From an uncultured Sphingomonadales bacterium (GTDB lineage: Bacteria > Pseudomonadota > Alphaproteobacteria > Sphingomonadales > Sphingomonadaceae): DNA of 64,000 nucleotides. The translations under genes were made by a program, and so were the position numbers. Below the pieces are notes generated by a model. That model did no database searches. It saw nothing but the letters and a program-made list of their open reading frames with translations, and was not told the DNA's origin. The first letter of the stretch is position 1. Each line of letters begins with the position of its first letter. Below, piece by piece: positions 52,181 to 60,460 of the stretch. The stretch spans positions 43,064-107,063 of the forward strand of contig CAIMDB010000029.1 in assembly GCA_903839675.1 (NCBI GenBank), given 5' to 3'.

Positions 52181-52894
52181 ATGCAACCCGTTTTCGTTCT
52201 GGTCCGTCCGCAACTTGGCGAGAATATCGGCAAGGCGGCACGCGCAATGCTCAATTTCGGGCTGACCGAATTGCGCCTGGTTGCCCCCCGCGATGGTTGG
52301 CCCAATCCGTCGGCGGGGCCCGCGGCGTCAGGCGCCGACATCGTTCTGGAAAAGGCGCAGGTCTTTGACAGCGTGGCGGACGCCGTGGCCGATTGCGCCC
52401 ATGTCTATGCCACCACCGTGCGCAAGCGTGGGCTGGTCAAGCCGGTTGTGACGCCGGAGGTTGCCGCGCAGGAAATGCACGCCGCCGACGGGCGCGTCGC
52501 CATTCTCTTTGGCCCCGAGCGTTCCGGCCTTGAAACAGACGATGTCACCATCGCCCGCACCATCGTGACTGTGCCGATCAACCCAGAATTCGGCTCACTC
52601 AATCTCGCACAGGCGGTCATTCTGGTTGCCTATGAATGGTCAAAGCACGTGGCCCTCAAAAGCCCGCCAAAGACGGACCTCGATCCACCGGCGTTACAGG
52701 CAGAGCTCGACGGCCTGATTGCGCATCTGGAAGGCATGCTCGATGGCGCAGGCTATTTCTTCCCGCCGGATCGCGCCCATGTCACGCGGCGCACGCTTCG
52801 GTCAGTCCTGACAAAGCCGGCTTGGAACGCCAATGAGGTGCGCACGTTGCGCGGTGTTCTGACGATGATCGAGCGGCCACAAAAGCGCGATTGA
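52181..52894 (+). CDS. SpoU-family RNA methyltransferase, TrmJ-like
   Basis: 237 residues. The trefoil-knot SAM-binding motifs are VRPQLGENIGKAARAM, ILFGPERSGL and IPNxxFxSLNLAQA-type NPEFGSLNLAQAVILVAYEW. The C-terminal extension of about 80 residues fits TrmJ, which methylates tRNA position 32. It starts two bases after nrdR. Confidence 0.9.
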   Translation: MQPVFVLVRPQLGENIGKAARAMLNFGLTELRLVAPRDGWPNPSAGPAASGADIVLEKAQVFDSVADAVADCAHVYATTVRKRGLVKPVVTPEVAAQEMHAADGRVAILFGPERSGLETDDVTIARTIVTVPINPEFGSLNLAQAVILVAYEWSKHVALKSPPKTDLDPPALQAELDGLIAHLEGMLDGAGYFFPPDRAHVTRRTLRSVLTKPAWNANEVRTLRGVLTMIERPQKRD

Positions 52895-52977
52895 GGCCAC
52901 CTCATCCGGAAACCGGCTGGCGACATTTCCCTCATGTTGCTATGCAGCAAATTGATTTTTCCCAAAGGAAATCCTGA

Positions 52978-53232
52978 ATGTCTTTTTCTTTCATGGCCTT
53001 CGCTCTTGCATTGCTGGCTCAAGAATCGGCGACTGTTGCGACAACCGACGCAAGTGCAGCGCCAGCGACAGTTGCAACCGAAGCCCCCGCTGAACCGCGC
53101 ATCATCTGCAAGAACATCGAAGTCACCGGCTCTCGCCTTGCCAAGAAGAAAAAGGTCTGCCTGCCGGAAGGTGAATGGTCTGAGTCGGCCCGCCGCAACA
53201 TGAAGTCCGGGTCCAAGCCCGCCGCAAACTGA
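52978..53232 (+). CDS. Small exported protein of unknown function
   Basis: 84 residues. The N-terminal hydrophobic MSFSFMAFALALLAQES looks like a signal peptide; an alanine/threonine-rich spacer follows, then IICKNIEVTGSRLAKKKKVC and LPEGEW. The two cysteines (ICKN and KVCL) could form a disulfide closing a small basic loop. AAAGGAAA lies before the ATG. I do not recognise a domain, though I recall similar ICKNxxxTGSRL-type proteins in other sphingomonads. Confidence 0.65.
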   Translation: MSFSFMAFALALLAQESATVATTDASAAPATVATEAPAEPRIICKNIEVTGSRLAKKKKVCLPEGEWSESARRNMKSGSKPAAN

Positions 53233-53251
53233 GCCTTTTCCTCCAGAATGC

Positions 53252-53279
53252 TTGACTCTTCGGGTTGCTGCTATATGAG
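53252..53279 (+). promoter_or_regulatory. Candidate promoter for rpsD
   Basis: TTGACT at 53252-53257 is followed 16 bases later by TATGAG at 53274-53279 (an overlapping TATATG gives 14). It would give a leader of roughly 100 bases before rpsD. Confidence 0.4.
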
Positions 53280-53388
53280 CGCGGCCTTCCGCAATTGACC
53301 CTGCACTCCGGTGAAGCAGGTGTCCGGCCGAGTTCTCCTCGGTTGCGCGGTTCCGGAAACTGATACGAAACGCAATTGGAGTAAGAAT

Positions 53389-54003
53389 ATGTCGAAGCGC
53401 CATAGCGCCAAGCACAAGCTTGACCGTCGCCTGGGTGAGAACATCTGGGGTCGCCCGAAATCTCCCGTCAACAAGCGTGAATATGGCCCCGGCCAGCACG
53501 GTCAGCGCCGCAAGGGCAAGACGTCTGACTTCGGTCTGCAGCTCCGCGCCAAGCAGAAGCTGAAGGGCTATTATGGCGACGTGACTGAAAAGCAGTTCCG
53601 TAGCTGCTATCACGAAGCTGACCGTATGAAGGGCGATACCTCGCAGAACCTCATCGGCCTGCTTGAGCGTCGTCTGGACGCCATCGTTTATCGCGCCAAG
53701 TTTGCCCCGACGGTTTTCGCCGCGCGTCAGCTTGTCTCGCATGGTCACATCCGCGTGAACGGCGTGAAGTGCAACATTGCCTCGCGTCGGGTTGATGTCG
53801 GCTCGGAAATCACGCTGAGCAACAAGGCGCAGGAAATGGCCCTCGTTATCGAAGCGCAGAGCCTCGCTGAGCGTGACATCCCAGAGTACATCGCCACCGA
53901 CGGCGCTGCCAAGGTCACCTTCACGCGCGTCCCGACGCTCGACGAAGTGCCCTATCCGGTGAAGATGGAACCGAACCTGGTCGTCGAATTCTATTCGCGC
54001 TAA
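53389..54003 (+). CDS. rpsD: 30S ribosomal protein S4
   Basis: 204 residues. [20 protein letters not shown], then [20 protein letters not shown] and an S4 domain ([20 protein letters not shown]) are the family signature. It nucleates 30S assembly by binding 16S rRNA. GGAG lies just before the ATG. It is monocistronic, ending at a strong terminator. Confidence 0.96.
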   Translation: MSKRHSAKHKLDRRLGENIWGRPKSPVNKREYGPGQHGQRRKGKTSDFGLQLRAKQKLKGYYGDVTEKQFRSCYHEADRMKGDTSQNLIGLLERRLDAIVYRAKFAPTVFAARQLVSHGHIRVNGVKCNIASRRVDVGSEITLSNKAQEMALVIEAQSLAERDIPEYIATDGAAKVTFTRVPTLDEVPYPVKMEPNLVVEFYSR

Positions 54004-54029
54004 TTTCGGTCTCACGAACGAATTTCAAA

Positions 54030-54056
54030 GGGCGGTCCTTCGGGGCCGCCCTTTTT
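54030..54056 (+). terminator. Rho-independent terminator after rpsD
   Basis: GGGCGGTCC (54030-54038) pairs with GGGCCGCCC (54043-54051) with one G-T pair around a TTCG tetraloop, then TTTTT. Confidence 0.9.
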
Positions 54057-54093
54057 CGTTGAGCTGATCCTCCCTCTGTCCTCTCCTCGTCAC

Positions 54094-54167
54094 GCCGGAC
54101 TTGATCCGGGGTTTGGCTTTGCGCCGATGGGGCCAGAGAACAGCCGGGCCCCGTGTCAAGCACGGGG
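54094..54167. repeat. Inverted pair of CCCCGTGTCAAGCACGGGG-type elements
   Basis: CCCCGTG-TCAAG-CACGGGG is a perfect palindrome at 54149-54167; a related element of the type GCCGGACTTGATCCGGGG at 54094-54111 is in the opposite orientation (TTGA versus TCAA centres). They lie between rpsD and a convergent orphan gene. Similar copies are at 63895-64000. Confidence 0.75.
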
Positions 54168-54231
54168 CGACGTGGGGTTTGGGAAACTCCCCCATCCTTG
54201 ATCACCCAAGTGCCTACGTCTAATCCGCCGC

Positions 54232-54327
54232 TGTGATCAGGTGTACCCCGATGGGTAAGGGGCGCGGCGGCGTTGCTTTGGCCATGCCGCTGGCGCGATG
54301 CTGGTTCGAGTCCAGCCCCAGATCACA
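54232..54327 (+). other. tRNA-like element with long variable region
   Basis: The 96 bases fold like a class II tRNA. TGTGATC (54232-54238) pairs fully with GATCACA (54321-54327). A D-arm CCCC-GATGGGTAA-GGGG lies at 54246-54262, with TA before it. A T-arm GCTGG-TTCGAGT-CCAGC lies at 54300-54316. Between them 37 bases leave room for an anticodon-like loop TTGCTTT (54273-54279, possible GCT serine anticodon) on a poor stem and a short variable arm. The spacing between acceptor and D-arm is too long for a standard tRNA. It could be a tRNA remnant, a tRNA-like RNA, or a chance fold. The rest of the 54004-54367 gap holds the terminator and repeats above. Confidence 0.4.
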
Positions 54328-54367
54328 TCCCTACAGCAAACTCCCCTGCCGCCCGCCGGCGACATCC

Positions 54368-54769
54368 TCACCCCCGCCGATAACAAAGCACCCCGGTCCG
54401 CGCCGCGTTCACAGCTGCTTCGCCGTCAAGCACCTCTCGCACGCGCCAGCCGACTGAGTCGATTTCAGTAAGGGCAGTCACGCAAATGAGCTGCCCATCG
54501 ATGCGAAAGCGGGCGATATATCGGCGGATTGTAATCGGCCCTGCAGGGCGGAACTGTGTCTCAATGCCTGATAGCGGGATGTTCGACCATTCGGACCAGA
54601 TTTCATCGGGCTGTCGGATCGTTTTTTCAGCCAATATTTCAAGCCTGCGCAATGCATAGGGCGCATCTGCGAGAAGGGCCGATACATCCCCGATGCAGAT
54701 GTCCTCACCTGTCACGTCCGGTTCATAGACCGTCAGTTCAAGGGCAGGGTTGGATGATGTCTCGGTCAA
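54368..54769 (-). CDS. Orphan protein resembling PBECR nuclease-like domains
   Basis: 133 residues, TTG start with AGGGGAA seven bases upstream. The central TIRQPDEIWSEWSNIPLSGI, then RRYIARFRIDGQLI, then GVLCYRRG resemble the PBECR (phage Barnase-EndoU-ColicinE5/D-RelE-like) domains that hang from phage head proteins and toxins; this is recognition from memory, not a search. It has no signal peptide. It lies 27 bases after the S9 peptidase stop and beside a tRNA-like element and repeats, possibly a scar of an old insertion. It may be inactive or have another role. Confidence 0.5.
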   Translation of the reverse strand: MTETSSNPALELTVYEPDVTGEDICIGDVSALLADAPYALRRLEILAEKTIRQPDEIWSEWSNIPLSGIETQFRPAGPITIRRYIARFRIDGQLICVTALTEIDSVGWRVREVLDGEAAVNAARTGVLCYRRG

Positions 54770-54796
54770 AGCACGTTCCCCTGCCGCCCTTTTTCT

Positions 54797-56758
54797 TTAC
54801 CGGCCCAGCGCCTTTGCCAGAAAGGCCGAAGACCGGGACAGCATCGCCCGTCGGATGGCGCTGTCTTCCATATAATGGTCGAGCTCAGGCACTTCCATAT
54901 ATTCGGGTGGCCGTCCGGCATCCTTCAGTCGGTCCACCATCAGGCGAGACTGGTTGATGTTCACGTTCACATCGTTGAGGCCATGGACGATCAACACGGG
55001 TGCAGAGATCTGGCCGGCATTTTGTGCGGGTGAGCCTTCTTTCAGATGCGGTCCCGATCCTATCTCCTCTTCCAAAAGCCTGCGGTTGGAATACCCCACA
55101 CTTTCCAACCGCAACTGCGCAAGGTCGGTCACAGGTGCAATGGCGACAATCGCCTTGAATAGCCCAGGCGCGGTGACACCTGATTGAAGGGCGGCGTATC
55201 CGCCATAGGACCAGCCGAAGATGGCGAGCTTCTTAGGGTCCGCAATGCCCTGAGCCACCAGCCAGCGGCCGCTATCGGTCACATCGCCAATCGCTGTCTT
55301 CCAGGAACGGAAACCGTTTTGCTGAAACCATTCATCGCCATAGCCCCAAGAGCCGCGATAATTGGGTTGGAGGACAGCATAGCCCTGATTGGCAAAATAT
55401 TGCGCCAACCAGTCAAAGCCCCATTCGTCACGTGCGCTGGGACCGCCATGGGGCATGACAAGGGCCGGAAGATTGCGCCCGGTGCTGCCCGGCGGCAGGG
55501 TGAGATAGGCGGGGACCTTGGTCCCGTCCGCGGCCGTGACCTCCGCCGATTTGACCGAAGCAAGCTTATACCCTTCTAGCTCCGGCCGGGCCCCGAAAAG
55601 TGGCCGCAATTTGTTAGTTTTTCGGTCGAGCAGATAATAGTCGCCCGGCACAGTGTCGCTGGAGGCCATCAGCAACAGGACGCTTTCGTCTTCGCTTGAA
55701 TCAAGAAAACTCACTTGATCAATATTGGGCAGAGCTTTTTCCAGCTTCGTTCGCAGGACCTCCAAATCTTTGTCGAAATAGGAGACGTAGCGCCTGTCGG
55801 TGGCATAGCTGACACCAACCGGGCGGCGGCTGCGTCCGATGGTCTCAATCTGATCAACATCCACTTGATCATGTTTGAAGACGAGTGATTTTTCGCCTGA
55901 TCCGTCCAGCTTGACGCGGTAAACGGCCGTTCGGCCATCCAGCTTTTCAAAGCCGAGGACGGAATTGCTCGCAACCTCAATATTCGCGGGATTGAAGCCG
56001 ATATAATTCTGGAAGTCGTAATCCGATAAGGGTGTCCAGCTGTCAGACCCTATTGGCCGGTATCGGTATTTGATGATGCCCGTATTATAGCCCGCCCGAT
56101 AATCACCCAGCCCCATGATCCGGACCTGACCTTGACCGTCGGACAGGAATTCCACGGCATCGGCAACGGGTTTCACGACGCGCGTGGCCCGAAGCGTCAC
56201 GCTGTCCAAGGCATCGACGCCGAAGCCTTCCTGCGTTTTGTTAATCAGTGTCCCGGCCTTTTCCTCTGGAACATAGATCCGCGCCATTAGGACGCGGTTT
56301 CCGTCCCCTTTTAGCGCCTCGAGAACACCGCCGCCGGAATAGGCCATGTAATTGGCAGTGCCCGTTTGCCGGTTGCTCAGCATTTTCAGATTCTTCCCGT
56401 CCGCATCAACGGCGAAGACTCGCGACATGTAGCTCCGGTCCTGATTGTCAGAAATCACGCCATAGACGTTGCAGGCCAGGCGCGTGTTTGAGATCCAGCC
56501 GCATCGCCCCAGCCGGTCTGGCTTGCCGGACGATGACAAGGCCACAAATGTCTTTCCATCGCCATTCAAATCAACTGTAAATAGTTGACTAGATTGGCCT
56601 TTATTCGGCGCGATATAAGCGATCTTGGTCCCGTCTGGGGAAAGCGAAATCTGTTCAATGGATTCGCGGGCGCCAAATGCGGCTGCCGGATCATTTTGTT
56701 GAGCTGATGCAGATGTGGATAGAATAAACGAAACCAACACCGAAAATGCACCACGCAT
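54797..56758 (-). CDS. S9-family (prolyl oligopeptidase-type) secreted peptidase
   Basis: 653 residues. Signal peptide MRGAFSVLVSFILSTSASAQ; an N-terminal beta-propeller region with ISLSPDGTKIAYIAP; and the C-terminal peptidase with nucleophile GWSYGGYAAL, Asp in HGLNDVNVNI and His in ELDHYM. It cleaves short peptides in the periplasm, as dipeptidyl/acylaminoacyl peptidases do. GGAG lies seven bases before the ATG at 56758. Confidence 0.9.
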   Translation of the reverse strand: MRGAFSVLVSFILSTSASAQQNDPAAAFGARESIEQISLSPDGTKIAYIAPNKGQSSQLFTVDLNGDGKTFVALSSSGKPDRLGRCGWISNTRLACNVYGVISDNQDRSYMSRVFAVDADGKNLKMLSNRQTGTANYMAYSGGGVLEALKGDGNRVLMARIYVPEEKAGTLINKTQEGFGVDALDSVTLRATRVVKPVADAVEFLSDGQGQVRIMGLGDYRAGYNTGIIKYRYRPIGSDSWTPLSDYDFQNYIGFNPANIEVASNSVLGFEKLDGRTAVYRVKLDGSGEKSLVFKHDQVDVDQIETIGRSRRPVGVSYATDRRYVSYFDKDLEVLRTKLEKALPNIDQVSFLDSSEDESVLLLMASSDTVPGDYYLLDRKTNKLRPLFGARPELEGYKLASVKSAEVTAADGTKVPAYLTLPPGSTGRNLPALVMPHGGPSARDEWGFDWLAQYFANQGYAVLQPNYRGSWGYGDEWFQQNGFRSWKTAIGDVTDSGRWLVAQGIADPKKLAIFGWSYGGYAALQSGVTAPGLFKAIVAIAPVTDLAQLRLESVGYSNRRLLEEEIGSGPHLKEGSPAQNAGQISAPVLIVHGLNDVNVNINQSRLMVDRLKDAGRPPEYMEVPELDHYMEDSAIRRAMLSRSSAFLAKALGR

Positions 56759-56890
56759 TACTTCACTCCGTGATAAGTATTTGGTGATTGATAAACGACA
56801 CCTTGCGCATTTCAACCCGCTTCATGTCTACTTGCGGATGCGCTTTGCCAATGCCATTGCACGGTCAGATCAAAACCCCGGAGTATCGCC

Positions 56891-58519
56891 ATGAAGCGCG
56901 CCATTTCTCTCCTCGTCACGTGCCTCCTTACCGGCACGGCCTTTGCCGCAGACCCCGCCATCTCCATTGGCACATTAAAGGAAGTCACCAAGACGCTGTC
57001 GTCTGACACCTTTGAAGGCCGCGCGCCGACGACAGCGGGCGAAGACAAGACGATTGGGTATGTCGCCGGTCGCTTTGCGGCTGCCGGGCTCCAGCCCGCC
57101 AACAAGGGCAGCTGGTTTCAGGACGTGCCAATGGTGCGGATGACAGCCGATCCCGCAACCAGCCTGAAGATCAGCGGCGGCAAGGCACCGCTCGACCTTG
57201 CCTATAAGAAGGATTTGGTCGTTTACAGTGATCGCATCGTGCCGACGACGGAGATTAAGAACAGCGATGTCGTCTTTGTCGGCTATGGCATCAACGCCCC
57301 GGAAAAGGGCTGGAACGATTACAAGGGCGTCGACGTGAAGGGGAAGACGGTCGTCATCCTCGTCAATGATCCCGACTATGAGGCGAAGGACCTTAAGGGC
57401 CCGTTCGGTGGGCGTGCCATGACCTATTATGGTCGCTGGACCTACAAATATGAGGAAGCGGCGCGGCAGGGCGCGGCGGCGGCGATCATCGTGCATGATA
57501 CCTATCCAGCCGCTTATCCCTGGAGCGTTGTCGTCTCAAGCTGGACCGGCCCGCAAATCCGCATGGATGCAGCGGACCGCCACATGGGTGACACGCAGGC
57601 CAATGGCTGGATCTCGAATGAGGGTGCGCAGAAGCTGATGGCGGCGGCAGGCAAGGATCTCGCCCTCCTTTCGGCTGCTGCCAAGAAGAAGGGCTTTAAG
57701 GCTGTGCCGCTTGGCCTGAAGGCATCGCTCAGCTTTGAGACGGACATCAAGCACCTTGTGTCGAAGAACGTCGCCGGCGTGCTTCCGGGTAAGACGCGCC
57801 CAGATGAATATGTGCTCTATTCCGCGCACTGGGATCATCTTGGTATTTGTGAGCCAGTGAAGGGCGACAACATCTGCAACGGCGCGCTCGATAATGCGAC
57901 GGGCACGGCGGGGCTTATCGCTTTGGCCGAAGCGCATGCCAAGGCGGGTGCGGCGGATCGTTCCATCCTGTTTTTGGCGGTCACGGCGGAAGAGTCCGGC
58001 CTTCTGGGATCGGAATATTATGCGGCCAACCCGCTCTTCCCGCTCGCCAAGACTGTGGGCGGCATCAACATGGACGGGCTGAATGTGGCAGGACGCACGA
58101 AGGACGTGACTGTTATCGGCGGCGGCAAATCTGAGCTGGAGCCACTGCTCGATCAGTTCGTCAAAGCACAGGGTCGCCGCGTCGAGCCGGAGCCCTCGCC
58201 GGAAAAGGGCAGCTTCTACCGGTCAGACCATTTCAGCTTTGCCAAGCTGGGCGTGCCAATGATCTATTTTGATTCCGGCGAAGACTTTGTGAACGGTGGC
58301 AAGGCCGCAGGAGCCGCGGCCTCGGAAGATTACACGACGAACCGCTACCACAAGCCGCAGGACGAGTATCGCGATGACTGGGTCTGGGATGGCGCGGTTG
58401 AAGATCTGACGCTCAACTATCAGATCGGCCGAGCGCTTGCGGATGGCAATGTCTGGCCGAACTGGTATCCGACCGCCGAATTCCGCGCCGCGCGCGACAA
58501 CAGCCGGGGGGGCAAGTGA
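56891..58519 (+). CDS. M28-family secreted metallopeptidase
   Basis: 542 residues. Signal peptide MKRAISLLVTCLLTGTAFAA. A PA-like domain insert (about 130-250) is followed by the M28 zinc site: SAHWDHLG (His and Asp), NGALDNATG (bridging Asp), TAEESGLLGSE (general base Glu and ligand), NMDGLN and the late YHKPQDEY His. A periplasmic aminopeptidase is likely. Its stop overlaps the aguA start (GTGA). Confidence 0.92.
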   Translation: MKRAISLLVTCLLTGTAFAADPAISIGTLKEVTKTLSSDTFEGRAPTTAGEDKTIGYVAGRFAAAGLQPANKGSWFQDVPMVRMTADPATSLKISGGKAPLDLAYKKDLVVYSDRIVPTTEIKNSDVVFVGYGINAPEKGWNDYKGVDVKGKTVVILVNDPDYEAKDLKGPFGGRAMTYYGRWTYKYEEAARQGAAAAIIVHDTYPAAYPWSVVVSSWTGPQIRMDAADRHMGDTQANGWISNEGAQKLMAAAGKDLALLSAAAKKKGFKAVPLGLKASLSFETDIKHLVSKNVAGVLPGKTRPDEYVLYSAHWDHLGICEPVKGDNICNGALDNATGTAGLIALAEAHAKAGAADRSILFLAVTAEESGLLGSEYYAANPLFPLAKTVGGINMDGLNVAGRTKDVTVIGGGKSELEPLLDQFVKAQGRRVEPEPSPEKGSFYRSDHFSFAKLGVPMIYFDSGEDFVNGGKAAGAAASEDYTTNRYHKPQDEYRDDWVWDGAVEDLTLNYQIGRALADGNVWPNWYPTAEFRAARDNSRGGK

Positions 58520-59502
58520 CGCTGCATCAGTCCCCCGAATGGGCTCCGCATGACAGCGTCTGGATCGGTTTCCCTTCGGCGGCTGATCTCTGGCTCGATG
58601 ACCTGGAAGGCGCGCAGGCCGAGGTCGCGGCGTTTGCCAACGCCGTTCATGCTGATGGCGCGGGGGAGACGGTCCGCCTCGTCTGCGCCAATGGCTTGGC
58701 CGAAGAGGCGGCACGCGCCCTAGCTGCACCGGGTGTGGAGATTGTCTCGGCACCGTTCTTCGACATCTGGCTGCGCGACATCGGGCCGATTGTCGTCGCA
58801 GAAGATGGCGCGCCCCTGGCGCTAGATTACAAGGGCAATGGCTGGGGCGGGAAATATCCCTCACCGCTCGATGATGATCTGGCCCGCGTGCTGTGCGCAC
58901 AGGCCGGTCTGGAACGGTCTGCGCGGGATTGGGTGTTGGAAGGCGGAGCGATTGAGGTTGATGGTGCCGGGCTGTGCGTCACGACCGGCCAGTGTCTGCT
59001 CAACCCCAACCGCAATCCGCAGCTGTCGCGGCGCGACATTGAAGAGCGCCTGAAGGTCGATCTCGGCCTGAAAGAAGTGCTCTGGCTCGGCGTTGGTCTG
59101 CTCAACGACCATACGGATGGCCATGTCGATAACCTCGCCCGCTTTGTGGCCCCGGGCGTGCTGGCGCTGCCGGAACCCTTTGGCGATGATGACCCCAATG
59201 TCGCTGTGTTCGCTGATGCTTTGGCGCGGGCGAAAGACTGGCCGGTTGAGATCGTGACGATCCCGTCGGCGGGTCTTCATCTAGATGAGGACGGGGAAGC
59301 GATCCCCGCCAGCCATATGAACTTTTACATCGGCAATGCGGTGGTGGTCGTGCCAATCTATGGCGGGCCGAGCGATGACAAAGCGGTCGAGGCGATTGCC
59401 AACCTCTTCCCCGGACGGCGGACAATAGGCCTGCCCGCCACGCACATCTTGACCGGCGGCGGCAGCTTCCATTGCATCAGCCAGCAGGTGCCCACGCTTT
59501 GA
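58516..59502 (+). CDS. aguA: Agmatine deiminase
   Basis: 328 residues with a GTG start overlapping the M28 gene. WAPHDSVWIGFPS, WLRDIGPIVV, NDHTDGHVDNLARFV and the final GGGSFHCISQQ with the catalytic cysteine define the guanidine-modifying enzyme fold of AguA. It converts agmatine to N-carbamoylputrescine. aguB, the next step, lies 3.5 kb downstream on the same strand. Coupling to a peptidase gene is unusual. Confidence 0.94.
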   Translation: MTLHQSPEWAPHDSVWIGFPSAADLWLDDLEGAQAEVAAFANAVHADGAGETVRLVCANGLAEEAARALAAPGVEIVSAPFFDIWLRDIGPIVVAEDGAPLALDYKGNGWGGKYPSPLDDDLARVLCAQAGLERSARDWVLEGGAIEVDGAGLCVTTGQCLLNPNRNPQLSRRDIEERLKVDLGLKEVLWLGVGLLNDHTDGHVDNLARFVAPGVLALPEPFGDDDPNVAVFADALARAKDWPVEIVTIPSAGLHLDEDGEAIPASHMNFYIGNAVVVVPIYGGPSDDKAVEAIANLFPGRRTIGLPATHILTGGGSFHCISQQVPTL

Positions 59503-59852
59503 CGTTGGCCTTCATCACGCGCGCGCTGCTGTCGGGCGTGATCGTTGCGGCCATCGCGCTTATTGCGAAGAAGAGCCCGGCGGCAGGCGCGCTTGTTGCC
59601 TCGCTGCCTTTGGTGTCGATCCTCGGCATGCTCTGGCTATGGCGCGACACGCAGGATGCCGCGCTGATGGCCAACCATGTTGAGGCGACCTTCTGGTATG
59701 TCCTCCCGTCGCTCCCAATGTTCCTCGTCATCCCGATGCTGCTGCGCAACGGCGTGGGGTTCACGGTCTCTCTTTTGGCCGGATGTGCGCTGACGGTTGT
59801 ACTCTACCTCGTGACGATTGCGATCGCGGCGCGGTTTGGGGTGCGGCTCTAA
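59499..59852 (+). CDS. DUF3147-like small membrane protein
   Basis: 117 residues if the TTG at 59499 is the start, which overlaps the aguA stop (TTGA); a longer reading starts inside aguA. Four hydrophobic segments: LAFITRALLSGVIVAAIALI, ALVASLPLVSILGMLWLW, FWYVLPSLPMFLVIPMLL and SLLAGCALTVVLYLVTIAIA. The profile fits DUF3147. Function unknown. It is convergent with the GNAT gene, overlapping by four bases. Confidence 0.75.
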   Translation: MTLAFITRALLSGVIVAAIALIAKKSPAAGALVASLPLVSILGMLWLWRDTQDAALMANHVEATFWYVLPSLPMFLVIPMLLRNGVGFTVSLLAGCALTVVLYLVTIAIAARFGVRL

Positions 59853-60460
59853 CCCTTCGGCACCCGCCGCAGCATCGTCCAGAAATGGGGTCCGCCTTTG
59901 GGCACGTCCCATTCGGACAGGATCTCAAAGCCGAGGCTTGTGTAGAGGCCCACATTGCGCTCGGTGGCCGTTTCAAGAAGGGCAGGGATGCCCGCCGCGT
60001 CGGCCTTGTCGAGACCCGCGCGGATGGCGGCACCGCCCCAGCCTTTGCCCTGATGTTCGGGCAGGACGCCTGCATAATGCAGGTAGAAATAGGTGATGCC
60101 TTTGGGGTGGTGCGCATCCATCGCTTCGGAAACGGCCAGTCCCCGCAGCGCAGCAGTCCCGAACGTGTTGAACACGGCGGGCAGCATCATAACCATGTCG
60201 AGCAGACCGGTGTGCGGCTTGCCGGGGGACCGCCAGAGGGTTGCCGCCTCGCCGCCGGATGATCCAAGCGCAAAGCCATCGCGTAGGTCGAGCGGAACGA
60301 TAAAGTCAAACATGCGCGGCAGGCGGATCTTGCGCTGTGTGGCGTCGGGAATGATCCAGCTCAGCGCCGGGTCCTCCTGAAAGGCGCGGGCCAATGTGTG
60401 GACAATCTGGGCCCGGTCATGAACCGGATCAATGTTACGCGGAGTGCTCAACAACGCCAT
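59849..60460 (-). CDS. GNAT-family N-acetyltransferase
   Basis: 203 residues. The acetyl-CoA loop is LPEHQGKGWGGAAIRAGLDK, followed by ETATERNVGLYTSLGFEIL, the usual GNAT end. Substrate unknown. The ATG at 60460 lies inside the end of the carboxylase gene (13-base overlap); a longer start would overlap further. Confidence 0.85.
   Translation of the reverse strand: MALLSTPRNIDPVHDRAQIVHTLARAFQEDPALSWIIPDATQRKIRLPRMFDFIVPLDLRDGFALGSSGGEAATLWRSPGKPHTGLLDMVMMLPAVFNTFGTAALRGLAVSEAMDAHHPKGITYFYLHYAGVLPEHQGKGWGGAAIRAGLDKADAAGIPALLETATERNVGLYTSLGFEILSEWDVPKGGPHFWTMLRRVPKG

Noticed and set aside
54232..54327. tmRNA or tRNA-Sec as explanation of the tRNA-like element
   Set aside because: No tag reading frame or permuted halves are seen and no TCA anticodon loop; left as an unassigned element.
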